From positions 868,001 to 932,000 of the forward strand of contig CAWDUT010000007.1 of assembly GCA_963805525.1 (NCBI GenBank): a stretch of 64,000 bases of DNA. The letters run 5' to 3'. Position 1 is the stretch's first letter. The number at the start of each line of letters is the position of its first letter. Shown piece by piece: positions 9,161 to 16,038 of the stretch. Origin of the DNA: DASQFQ01 sp963805525. GTDB lineage: Bacteria > Actinomycetota > Thermoleophilia > Solirubrobacterales > Solirubrobacteraceae. The position numbers and the translations under genes were made by a program. The notes beneath the pieces were generated by a model. It did no database searches, was not told the DNA's origin, and saw nothing but the letters and a program-made list of their open reading frames with translations.

Positions 9161-10507
9161 TTAGTGGGCCCCGCGGCGCCCGCGGCTGAGCACGATGTCG
9201 ATGGCGCTGCCGCTCGGGAGCACCGTCCCTTCACGAAGCCGTTGCGAGATCACACGGTCCCGGCGCACGCGCCGCGAGTAGCGCCGAGTGACGTGGCCGA
9301 GCCGGCAGCCGGCGAACCCGAAGTACTCCTTGGCCTTCCGCAGGCGCCAGGTGGTGACGTCCAGGACCACGCAGGGCGGCGCCGGGAGCCCGGTCCAGTT
9401 GAGGAACACCTTGGCGAAGGTCTGCTCGCTCAGCACGAAGGCGAGGTCGGGACGGCCGTCCTGGTTGAAGTCCGCGGCCACCCCGTAGTCGGCGAGCACC
9501 CACTCCAGGTACTGCGCCTTGCCGAACGTCCCGTCACCGCGTCCCCGGCGCACGAACGGGATGTAGTCGTAACCCGAGACGGCCAGGTCGAGGGTGCCAT
9601 CGCCGTCATAGTCCGCGACCGTCACCGAGTCCGCCTTGCCGATCGTCGAGTAGCTCTTCCTCGCGGCGAACGTCCCGTCTCCCCGGCCGAGGAACACCCC
9701 GACGTCGCCGTAGAAGCTCGCCGTCGTCGCGTCGAGCCGGCCGTCGTGGTTGAGATCCGCCAGCGTGACGTCGAGCATGTTCTCGCCCTCGTCGGTCACC
9801 GGCGTCGCGCGCTCGGGCCCGAACGTCCCGTCGCCGTTGCCGAGCCGGACGGCGAGCTTCTCGCTCGCCGAGACGAGGACGGCATCCAGGTGGCCGTCCG
9901 CGTTGACGTCGCCCAGCTCGACGTCGTCGGCGCCTTCGCGGTCGCCCACATAGCGGCGCGCCGCGCCGAGCCGGCCGCGGCCGACGCCGAGCAGCACCGC
10001 GAAGTCGCGCCTCGCCGCGCTGGCGGCGACGACGTCCGTCATGCCGTCGCCGTTGACGTCGCCGGACGCGACCGCGAAGGCGCCCGGGCTGAGCGACTGG
10101 ACCCGATGGAGTTGCCCGGTTCCGTCATTGAGGAACACGACGAGGCGCGATCCGGCGCGATCGTCGCTCGCCGTCACCACGTCGGGCGAGCCGTCGCCGT
10201 TGAGATCGGCGGCGTCGAGGTCGTAAGGGAACGCCGAGGTGCGGTAGTGAGCGCGCGGCGCGAAGCTGCCGTCGCCGTTGCCGAACAGCACCGACACGCT
10301 GTTGGACCCCGAGTCGGCCGTCGCCAGATCCGGCTTGGTGTCGCCGTTGAAGTCTGCGGCGACGAGCGCCCCCGGCTGATCGCCGGTGCGCACGATGACC
10401 GGCGCGCTGAAGCGCGGGCTGGGCGGCGTGGCGGCGGCGGCCGGCGCGGCGCTCATCAAGGTCAGCGCGACGGACAGCTCGAGCAAGGACGGCGACGGAT
10501 GGCGCAT
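9161..10507 (-). CDS. Secreted FG-GAP/VCBS repeat protein with C-terminal PASTA-like domain
   Basis: A 448-residue exported protein. Residues 1-26 are a signal peptide ending in AAPAAAA. Residues about 35-350 hold seven FG-GAP/VCBS repeats, each with a calcium-loop-like core such as ADFNGDTKPDLATA, ADLNGDGSPDVVTA and ADYDGDGTLDLAVS, predicting a seven-bladed beta-propeller. Residues about 375-445 resemble a PASTA domain (PCVVLDV, AKEYFGFAGC, VISQRLREGTVLPSGSAI), usually found on penicillin-binding proteins and Ser/Thr kinases, where it binds peptidoglycan fragments. No membrane anchor is visible. The start is supported by GAGAGGAG seven or so bases upstream. Ligand and role are unknown; cell-wall association is an inference. 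Confidence 0.8.
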   Translation of the reverse strand: MRHPSPSLLELSVALTLMSAAPAAAATPPSPRFSAPVIVRTGDQPGALVAADFNGDTKPDLATADSGSNSVSVLFGNGDGSFAPRAHYRTSAFPYDLDAADLNGDGSPDVVTASDDRAGSRLVVFLNDGTGQLHRVQSLSPGAFAVASGDVNGDGMTDVVAASAARRDFAVLLGVGRGRLGAARRYVGDREGADDVELGDVNADGHLDAVLVSASEKLAVRLGNGDGTFGPERATPVTDEGENMLDVTLADLNHDGRLDATTASFYGDVGVFLGRGDGTFAARKSYSTIGKADSVTVADYDGDGTLDLAVSGYDYIPFVRRGRGDGTFGKAQYLEWVLADYGVAADFNQDGRPDLAFVLSEQTFAKVFLNWTGLPAPPCVVLDVTTWRLRKAKEYFGFAGCRLGHVTRRYSRRVRRDRVISQRLREGTVLPSGSAIDIVLSRGRRGAH

Positions 10508-10579
10508 GGCAACCGCTCCTCTCGGATCACAGCCGGGTGAGATCCGAGCCTCCTCCTTCCGCGGGCCGCGGGCAATCGT

Positions 10580-10597
10580 GGTTAACCGCGGTTGACC
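10580..10597. promoter_or_regulatory. Near-perfect palindrome upstream of the FG-GAP gene (candidate operator)
   Basis: GGTTAACCGCGGTTGACC matches its own reverse complement at 16 of 18 positions and lies about 73 bases before the FG-GAP start, in a locally AT-richer stretch. It could be a dimeric regulator site. Nothing identifies the regulator. Confidence 0.35.
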
Positions 10598-10635
10598 GCT
10601 CTTAACACGCGGACAGGTCTAGAACTCCCCACCGC

Positions 10636-10655
10636 CGAGGTCACCCCCGACCTCG
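10636..10655 (-). terminator. Hairpin downstream of cysE
   Basis: CGAGGTC-ACCCCC-GACCTCG forms a perfect 7-bp stem 23 bases beyond the cysE stop. No T-tract follows. It is the only obvious terminator-like structure between cysE and the upstream region of the FG-GAP gene. Confidence 0.4.
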
Positions 10656-10677
10656 CTGTCCGACAGCTCGCGCGGGG

Positions 10678-11418
10678 CTACCCACCCGCGGGGTTCGGTC
10701 CGCGCACGGGCCGCAGCGGCAGCACCTCGGCGCGCGGCTCAGACGACTCGCCGCGCACTTCGTCGAGCTCCTGCTCGAGCTCGGCGATCCGCCGCGAGAG
10801 CGCCTTCAGCGCGTCCGCGATCGGGTCGGGCAGGTGGACCCAATCGGCGTCCGGCCCCTCGGGCTTGCGCCCCTCCACCCGCACGGTATGACCGGGGTTG
10901 CCGACCACCGTCGAGTTCGGCGGCACGTCGTGGACGACGACCGCGTTGGCGCCGATCTTCGCCCCGTGCCCGATCCGGATCGGGCCGAGCAGCTTGGCGC
11001 CGGAGCCGATCGTCACGTTGGCCTCGACCGTCGGGTGGCGCTTGCCGGTCGCGAAGCCGGTGCCCCCCAGCGTCACGCCCTGGTAGAGCGTCACGTTCTC
11101 GCCGATCTCGGCGGTCTCGCCGATCACGACGCCCATCCCGTGGTCGATGAACAGCCCGTCGCCGACGTCGGCGCACGGGTGGATCTCGATCCCCGTCACG
11201 GCGCGGGCGGCGGCGGCGATCGTGCGCGGCGCGACCGGCACGCCGGCCTCGCTCAGCGCGTGCGCCACGCGGTGGGCGAGCAGCGCGTGCACGCCCGGCC
11301 AGGTGGCGAGGATCTCGAGCCCCGTCACGCCGCGGGCGGCGGGGTCGCGCTCATGGGCGGCGGTGATATCGCGCCGTAGCTCCCCGAGCACGCGAGCGGC
11401 GGTGCGGATGCCGATCAT
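10678..11418 (-). CDS. cysE: Serine O-acetyltransferase
   Basis: A 246-residue serine acetyltransferase that makes O-acetylserine, the substrate of cysteine synthase. The left-handed beta-helix carries the hexapeptide repeats and the signature IDHGMGVVIGETAEIG followed by TLYQGVTLGGTG around residues 92-120, plus the KRHPTVEANVTIGSGAKLLG stretch. It is of the short EpsC/CysE type. The C-terminus is extended by about 40 charged residues (ALKALSRRIAELEQELDEV) likely to form a coiled coil; the usual extreme C-terminal Ile that docks into CysK is absent, so classical complex formation is doubtful. The tusA/E1/cysK cluster lies directly upstream on the same strand, 136 bases away. Confidence 0.92.
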   Translation of the reverse strand: MIGIRTAARVLGELRRDITAAHERDPAARGVTGLEILATWPGVHALLAHRVAHALSEAGVPVAPRTIAAAARAVTGIEIHPCADVGDGLFIDHGMGVVIGETAEIGENVTLYQGVTLGGTGFATGKRHPTVEANVTIGSGAKLLGPIRIGHGAKIGANAVVVHDVPPNSTVVGNPGHTVRVEGRKPEGPDADWVHLPDPIADALKALSRRIAELEQELDEVRGESSEPRAEVLPLRPVRGPNPAGG

Positions 11419-11497
11419 GATCTAGGAGTCTGGCAGAGGACAGGCGGTGCGCCCGGGGGGCCCGAGCCGTGGATGCCGGGCGCCGCACGATGGTGAA

Positions 11498-11517
11498 GCC
11501 CATAGTGGGTTATGGGC
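11498..11517. promoter_or_regulatory. Inverted repeat between the E1-like gene and cysE
   Basis: GCCCATA-GTGGGT-TATGGGC, a perfect 7-bp inverted repeat in the 136-base gap. It may be a weak terminator for the E1-like gene or a regulator site for cysE. A CAGACT hexamer 8 bases before the cysE ATG could be a separate promoter. Confidence 0.35.
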
Positions 11518-11554
11518 AAGCCGTCGGGTGGTGATCCGGCGCCGCGGATCGGGT

Positions 11555-12433
11555 TCATCCGGGCGTGCCGACTCCTCTGCCGGGCTCCCCGAGGTTGGCA
11601 CAGTCCGGGCAGTCCGCCCGGCGGGAGGTGGTGACGCGCAGGAACGTGTGGTCGTGGAGATCGACCTGGAGGAACGCGTCGAGCAGCGCGCCGTCGAGCC
11701 CGGCCAGCAGCTTCAGCGCCTCGACCGCCTGGAGCGAGCCGATCACGCCCGCCGCCGGGCCGAGCACGCCGGCCTCCGCGCAACCCGGCGCCGAGGGCGG
11801 CGCCTCGGGGAAGGCGCAGCGGTAGCACGCGGTCTCGCCCGGCCGGATCGCCATCACGAGGCCGCTGAGTCCCAGCACCCCGCCCTCGACGAGCGGGATC
11901 CGCGCCGCGCAGCAGGCCGCGTTGACCTCGTAGCGGGTCTCGAAGGAGTCGGAGCAGTCGACCACCAGGTCGGCGCCCTCGAGCATCGCCGGGTTGAAGC
12001 GCGCGTAGTAGGGCTCGACGAGCGCCTCGGGGTTGAGGAAGCGCAGCTTCGCCGCCGCGCTCTCGGCCTTGGCGACGCCGACGTCGGGCGTGAAGTGCAG
12101 CCACTGGCGCGGGAGGTTCGAGACCTCGACCTCGTCGGAGTCGACCACGCCCACGCGCCCCACCCCGGCGCCGGTCAGGTAGGTGGCGACCGGCGAGCCC
12201 AGCGCCCCGGCGCCGACGACGAGGACGCCGGCGTCGCGCAGCGCCAGCTGCGCCCGCTCGCTCCACTCGGGGAGGACGAGCTGGCGGGAGTAGCGGTCGA
12301 CTTCGGCGGCCGTGAGGGAATCGGGGTCGGCAGGCGCCGGCGGGGCCTCCTCGGGCGGCGCAGGCGGCGGGCCGGTCATCTCCGCCGCCGACCGCATGAG
12401 CCCGCGGAAGAACGCGCGCCGGTCGTCGCTCAT
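11555..12433 (-). CDS. ThiF/MoeB/HesA-family E1-like adenylyltransferase
   Basis: A 292-residue E1-like enzyme of the ThiF/MoeB family, which adenylates the C-terminal glycine of sulfur-carrier proteins. Visible are the nucleotide-binding GAGALGS (residues 74-80), the DSDEVEVSNLPRQ motif (98-110), VDCSDSFETR (158-167), and two zinc-binding pairs C203/C206 (CYRC) and C275/C278 (CPDC). C218 lies in GCAEAGVLGP, at the position of the ThiF/MoeB crossover-loop cysteine. There is no rhodanese domain, unlike MoeZ. A 38-residue N-terminal Pro-rich extension begins RRAFFRGLMRS. Its start overlaps the stop of a TusA-like gene by 4 bases, within a cluster led by cysteine synthase, so it probably serves sulfur transfer. 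No ThiS/CysO/MoaD carrier gene is visible nearby, so its substrate is unknown. Confidence 0.85.
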   Translation of the reverse strand: MSDDRRAFFRGLMRSAAEMTGPPPAPPEEAPPAPADPDSLTAAEVDRYSRQLVLPEWSERAQLALRDAGVLVVGAGALGSPVATYLTGAGVGRVGVVDSDEVEVSNLPRQWLHFTPDVGVAKAESAAAKLRFLNPEALVEPYYARFNPAMLEGADLVVDCSDSFETRYEVNAACCAARIPLVEGGVLGLSGLVMAIRPGETACYRCAFPEAPPSAPGCAEAGVLGPAAGVIGSLQAVEALKLLAGLDGALLDAFLQVDLHDHTFLRVTTSRRADCPDCANLGEPGRGVGTPG

Positions 12434-12630
12434 CGCCGCACGATCCTCACCCGCGTGCCCTCGACGCTGACGTCGTGCCCGGCCTCCGCGGCCGAGCGCG
12501 GCACGTTCTCCAGCGCCTCACCGGGGTTGACGACCACCACCAGCTCCTCGCCCGGCGCGAGCCGCTCCAGAGCGAGCTTCGTCCGCACCCAGGTCAGCGG
12601 GCAGGTGACGTCGGTGACGTCGAGCACCAC
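12430..12630 (-). CDS. tusA: TusA-family sulfur-carrier protein
   Basis: A 66-residue TusA/SirA-fold protein. The catalytic CP motif is at C10-P11 (DVTCPLTWVRTKLAL), followed by the LAPGEELVVVVNPGEAL strand and the AAEAGHDVSVEGT end typical of the family. TusA proteins carry persulfide sulfur on this cysteine between desulfurases and acceptors. GTG at 12630 lies 4 bases after the esterase stop, and the gene overlaps the E1-like gene by 4 bases. The pairing of a TusA with an E1-like enzyme inside a cysteine synthase operon is unusual: TusA proteins are not normally E1 substrates, and this one ends in IVRR rather than GG. Confidence 0.82.
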   Translation of the reverse strand: MVLDVTDVTCPLTWVRTKLALERLAPGEELVVVVNPGEALENVPRSAAEAGHDVSVEGTRVRIVRR

Positions 12631-12634
12631 GCCG

Positions 12635-13678
12635 TCACCGTAGCGCCAGCACGAGCTCGCGGATCGCGCGCGGGTAGCGGTAGGTGATCCCGCCGTGCTT
12701 GCCCTCGAACAGCTCGAGCGTGTGCTCGACCCCGAGCTTGTCGAGCTCGGCCCCGAACGCCTGCGCGCCGAGGTCGAGGAACCACTCGTCGCTCTTGCCC
12801 GCGTCGAGGTAGACGTGCCGCATCGAGCGCAGCGCGTCGGCGTGGCGCGGCGCCATCCGCACCGGGTCCTTCTCGAGCCACAGCTCCCAGACGTCCTCGA
12901 TCAGCCGCCCGGTCGCGACGTCGAACGGCAGCAGCGCCTTGCCCGGCCGCTCCGGGTCGGGCGAGTAGGCCGCCGCGTAGCCGATCAGGTCGAAGTTCTC
13001 GAACCGCTCCATGTCGAGCCGGTCCATCGCCTGCAGCTCGGCCCAGAACTGCTCGGCGGAGCCGCCGAACTCGTCGCGCAGCTTGCGCGCGAGCTGCGGG
13101 AAGTTCGGCAGGTAGGAGCACTCGAACAGCGCATCGCCGGCGTGCGAGGCGAGCGCGCCGAAGACGTCGGGCCGCAGCATCGGCACCACCATCGCGCCGT
13201 AGCCCCCCGACGACTTGCCGCTCAGCCCGCGGTGCTCCGGGCCGGGGAGCGCGGGGTAGCGATCGTCGACGAACGGCACGACCTCGTCGCACAGGTAGTC
13301 GAGGTACCGGCCGGTGCTCGTGGAGTTCAGGAACTGCGAGCCGCCGTAGCTCGTCCACGCGTCGACGAACACCACCAGCGCCGGCGGGCAGTCGCCGCCC
13401 GCGAACATCGCGTCGACCCGCTCGAGCATCGTCAGCTCGAACGGGAAGCGGTTGGCCCACGAGTCGACCTGGCCGAGGAAGCCCTGGATCACGTAGACGG
13501 TGGGCACCGGCTCGTCGCCGACGCCGGGCGCGGAGTAGACCCACAGCGGGCGCGTCGCCGGATCGCCCAGCGGGTTGCCCGCCAGCAACTCGGACTCGAC
13601 CACCAGCCGGTCGAGCGTGCCCCGCAGCGGCCGCTCCCACGGCGCTCCGGCGGAGCCCGAGGCCTGGCGCAGCGTCAC
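12635..13678 (-). CDS. Alpha/beta-hydrolase, putative esterase
   Basis: A 347-residue putative-esterase (esterase D/feruloyl esterase-like) hydrolase. The nucleophile elbow is GKSSGGYGAM with S156, the oxyanion region is VYVIQGFLGQ near residue 62, a candidate acid lies in LDAGKSDEWF and the histidine in FEGKHGGITYRYP. No signal peptide, so cytoplasmic. It overlaps cysK by 4 bases and is 4 bases from tusA, placing it firmly inside the sulfur operon. The substrate is unknown; a thioester or O-acyl-amino-acid would fit the context, but this is only inference. Confidence 0.8.
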   Translation of the reverse strand: MTLRQASGSAGAPWERPLRGTLDRLVVESELLAGNPLGDPATRPLWVYSAPGVGDEPVPTVYVIQGFLGQVDSWANRFPFELTMLERVDAMFAGGDCPPALVVFVDAWTSYGGSQFLNSTSTGRYLDYLCDEVVPFVDDRYPALPGPEHRGLSGKSSGGYGAMVVPMLRPDVFGALASHAGDALFECSYLPNFPQLARKLRDEFGGSAEQFWAELQAMDRLDMERFENFDLIGYAAAYSPDPERPGKALLPFDVATGRLIEDVWELWLEKDPVRMAPRHADALRSMRHVYLDAGKSDEWFLDLGAQAFGAELDKLGVEHTLELFEGKHGGITYRYPRAIRELVLALR

Positions 13679-14616
13679 TGGCGCGCCGCCGCGGCCGGCT
13701 CGGGGGCGAAGAACGGCGTCGAGACGTAGCGCTCGCCGGAGTCCGGCAGCACGACGGCGATCCGCGCGGCCTCGCGCTCCGCGACCTGGATCGCGGCGGC
13801 GAGCGCGGCGCCGCAGGAGATGCCGGCCAGCACGCCCTCGCGGCGCGCGACCACGCGCGCGGTCTCCAGCGCGTCCTCGTCGTCGATCGCGATCACCTCG
13901 TCGAGCAGGTCGCGATCGAGCACCGGCGGGACGAAGCCCGCGCCGATGCCCTGGATCTTGTGCGGCCCGGGCCGCCCGCCGGAGATGACCGGCGAGGAGG
14001 CCGGCTCGACACCGACCACCTTCAGCTTCGGGTTGCGCTCCTTCAGGAAGCGGCCGGCGCCGGTGATCGTGCCGCCGGTCCCGATGCCGGCCACGAGCAC
14101 GTCGATGTCACCGTCGAGCGCCTCCCACAGCTCCGGCCCGGTGCCGCGGTAGTGCGCGTCCGGGTTCGCGGGGTTGGAGAACTGGTCGGGGAGCCAGAAG
14201 CCGTCGTCGCGCGCGAGCGCCTGGGCGGCGGCGACCGCCTCGTTCATGCCGCCGAGCGACTCCGTGATCTGGAACTGGGCGCCGTAGAGGCGCAGCAGCC
14301 CCTCGCGCTCGCGGCTCATGCCCTGCGGGAGCGTGAGGACGAGCTGGTAGCCCTTGGCCGCGCAGACGAAGGCCAGCGCGATGCCGGTGTTGCCGCTCGT
14401 CGCCTCGACGATCGTCGTGCGGCCGGGCTCGATCCGGCCCTCGGCCTCGGCGGCCTCGATCATCGCGACCCCGATGCGGTCCTTGACCGACCCGCCGGGG
14501 TTGAGCATCTCGAGCTTGGCGAACAGCGACCCGGGCGCGTCGGGCGCCAGCCGGGTCAGCTGCACCATCGGCGTGCGGCCGACCCAGTCAGCAATGTTGA
14601 TCGGGATCGGGGCCAT
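13675..14616 (-). CDS. cysK: Cysteine synthase (O-acetylserine sulfhydrylase)
   Basis: A 313-residue PLP fold-type II enzyme converting O-acetylserine and sulfide (or a sulfur carrier) to cysteine. The PLP lysine is K45 in NPGGSVKDR; the substrate loop is TSGNTG at 73-78; GTGGTITGAG binds the cofactor phosphate; PHKIQGIGAGFVP is a cysteine-synthase hallmark. It heads the minus-strand cluster cysK-esterase-tusA-E1. A TACCCT hexamer lies 9 bases before the ATG, consistent with a very short or absent leader. Whether it prefers free sulfide or a protein-bound thiocarboxylate (CysM-like) cannot be told, but the E1/TusA neighbours make the second option worth considering. Confidence 0.92.
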   Translation of the reverse strand: MAPIPINIADWVGRTPMVQLTRLAPDAPGSLFAKLEMLNPGGSVKDRIGVAMIEAAEAEGRIEPGRTTIVEATSGNTGIALAFVCAAKGYQLVLTLPQGMSREREGLLRLYGAQFQITESLGGMNEAVAAAQALARDDGFWLPDQFSNPANPDAHYRGTGPELWEALDGDIDVLVAGIGTGGTITGAGRFLKERNPKLKVVGVEPASSPVISGGRPGPHKIQGIGAGFVPPVLDRDLLDEVIAIDDEDALETARVVARREGVLAGISCGAALAAAIQVAEREAARIAVVLPDSGERYVSTPFFAPEPAAAARQ

Positions 14617-14632
14617 TCACCCCACAGGGTAT

Positions 14633-14758
14633 TTAGCGAGCGTGGTGGACGACCTGCGCCTGGTGCGAGGTCAGCTGATGACCGTCGGAGATCGCGGCGG
14701 GCAGGACGATGAGGGTGATGCCGAGCGCGAGGAGCACGCGGCGGACGTTGCGGTGCAT
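14633..14758 (-). CDS. Possible small secreted or membrane peptide, 41 aa
   Basis: A reading frame with a hydrophobic N-terminus (RVLLALGITLIVLPAAISDG) and a short polar tail rich in His and Gln, resembling a signal peptide plus short mature part. It lies in the 242-base gap between cysK and the VOC gene. There is no convincing ribosome site, so it may not be translated. Confidence 0.22.
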   Translation of the reverse strand: MHRNVRRVLLALGITLIVLPAAISDGHQLTSHQAQVVHHAR

Positions 14759-14858
14759 TGGAGATGAACCTTCCGTGGTTGCCTGTTGGTCCTTCCCTCT
14801 TGCCATCGGCCTCTCGCCGGAGGCATCGACCCGGCCTAGACGGACGTACCATTCGGCC

Positions 14859-15290
14859 ATGGCGCGCCTGGTCGGGATCAACCACGTGGCGCTGGAGGTC
14901 GGCGACCTCGACGCGGCGCTCGATCTCTACGGGCGGTTGTTCGACTTCCAGCTGCGCGGCCGGGTGCGCGGGATGGCCTTCATCGACATGGGCGACCAGT
15001 TCCTCGCCGTCGCCGAGGGCCGCCGCCAGGGGCCGGACGACGACCGCCACTTCGGGCTCGTGGTCGACGACCGCGAGGCGGTGCGCAGCGCGCTGAAGGC
15101 GGCCGGGATCAAGCCGCACCGCGGCCGCGGGCTGCGCTTCGCCGACCCGTGGGGCAACGAGTTCGAGATCGTCGAGTACGGCGACGTGCAGTTCACGAAG
15201 GCCCCGGAGGTGCTGCGCGGGATGGGGCTGGCGCTCGAGAAGACCGAGGAGGCGCGGGAGCAGCTGGCCGAGAAGGGCCTCGGCGGCTAG
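14859..15290 (+). CDS. VOC (glyoxalase/dioxygenase) superfamily protein
   Basis: A 143-residue two-module vicinal-oxygen-chelate protein. INHVALEVGDLDAALDLYGR at residues 6-25 gives the first metal ligand (His8), HFGLVVDD near 66 the second and EFEIVEYGD near 106 a glutamate ligand. A C-terminal helical tail of about 35 residues follows. The substrate is unknown. TACCAT ends six bases before the ATG, suggesting a leaderless transcript. Its TAG stop overlaps the stop of the convergent TetR gene in a CTAG, the arrangement that the insertion sequence at 7557 has split elsewhere in this window. Confidence 0.8.
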   Translation: MARLVGINHVALEVGDLDAALDLYGRLFDFQLRGRVRGMAFIDMGDQFLAVAEGRRQGPDDDRHFGLVVDDREAVRSALKAAGIKPHRGRGLRFADPWGNEFEIVEYGDVQFTKAPEVLRGMGLALEKTEEAREQLAEKGLGG

Positions 15291-15979
15291 GCGTCGTCCT
15301 TCGCCATCGCCTCGAGCCCGCGCACGAGCAGCTCCAACCCGAACTCGAAGCGCTCGTCGTCATCGCCGGCGGTGAGGTCGTCGGCGAGCGCCACGAGCGT
15401 CGGGAACTGGTCCTCCGGGAGCGAGCGGAAGTACTGCGCGAGCTGCTCCGGGTCGGCCGACTCGTCGCCGCGCAGGCTCTCCTCGAACGCGAAGCCGCCG
15501 ACGTAGAGCGCGAACAAGTCGGCGGCGAGCGAGAGCACGCGCGGCGGCAGCCCGGCGGCGACGAGGATCGCGAGGTTGCGCTCCATCACGGGCATCGAGT
15601 TGGGCCCGACGGGGACCCGGCCCAGCGAGATCTGCGCCGCGTCGCGATGGCGCTGCAGCAGCCGGCGCGACTCGCGCCCCAGCTCCTTCATCTGCTCCTG
15701 CCAGTTGGCCGGATCCGGGTCGGGCACCTCGGTCTCGCCCACGATGCGGTCGAGCAGCAGGCCGAGCAGCTCCTCCTTGTCGCCCACGTGCCAGTAGAGC
15801 GAGGCGGCGCCGACATCGAGCTCCTTGGCCAGGCGGCGCATGCTCAGCCCGGCGATCCCCTCGCGGTCGAGCAGCACCAGCGCGGCGTCGACGATCGCGT
15901 CGCGTGTGAGCGGACGGCGTTCGCCGCGGTCAGGTGGCTCGGGCTTGCGCCGCCACGGAGGTTCCGGTGCGCCGGACAT
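15287..15979 (-). CDS. TetR-family transcriptional repressor
   Basis: A 230-residue TetR regulator. The HTH is at residues about 27-70 (AIVDAALVLLDREG, LSMRRLAKELDVGAASLYWH), and the C-terminal half resembles the tetracycline-repressor C domain (TetR_C_1). The chosen start (MSGAPEPP, 15979) leaves a 40-base gap to the divergent ABC exporter; a longer open frame would overlap that promoter. Three copies of a CGAACnGTGT half-site lie in that gap, one covering the probable TACACT promoter hexamer of this gene, so it likely represses itself and the exporter and is released by a transported drug. Confidence 0.85.
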   Translation of the reverse strand: MSGAPEPPWRRKPEPPDRGERRPLTRDAIVDAALVLLDREGIAGLSMRRLAKELDVGAASLYWHVGDKEELLGLLLDRIVGETEVPDPDPANWQEQMKELGRESRRLLQRHRDAAQISLGRVPVGPNSMPVMERNLAILVAAGLPPRVLSLAADLFALYVGGFAFEESLRGDESADPEQLAQYFRSLPEDQFPTLVALADDLTAGDDDERFEFGLELLVRGLEAMAKDDA

Positions 15980-15980
15980 C

Positions 15981-16038
15981 TTGACTCGAACAGTGTACTG
16001 CGCTAGAACACCGTTCGAGATGACTCGTACACCGTTCG
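15981..16038. promoter_or_regulatory. Divergent promoter with three TetR half-sites
   Basis: TTGACT at 15981-15986, a 17-base spacer and TAGAAC at 16004-16009 form a promoter for the exporter. Half-sites CGAACAGTGT (15987-15996) and its inverse ACACCGTTCG (16008-16017 and again 16029-16038) surround it. The first pair forms a palindrome with one mismatch over the spacer and -10, which would block RNA polymerase when occupied. The third copy overlaps the first codons of the ATPase gene. Confidence 0.6.

Noticed and set aside
11498..11517. CCATAGTGGG shared between 11498-11517 and 58407-58430 as a common operator
   Set aside because: A shared 10-mer is expected by chance in 64 kb; one occurrence is explained by two ATGGAG starts. 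Kept only as separate hairpins.
12594..13640. Second open frame over the esterase gene
   Set aside because: Arg/Ala-rich without motifs; the overlapping frame has the GKSSG nucleophile and family strands.
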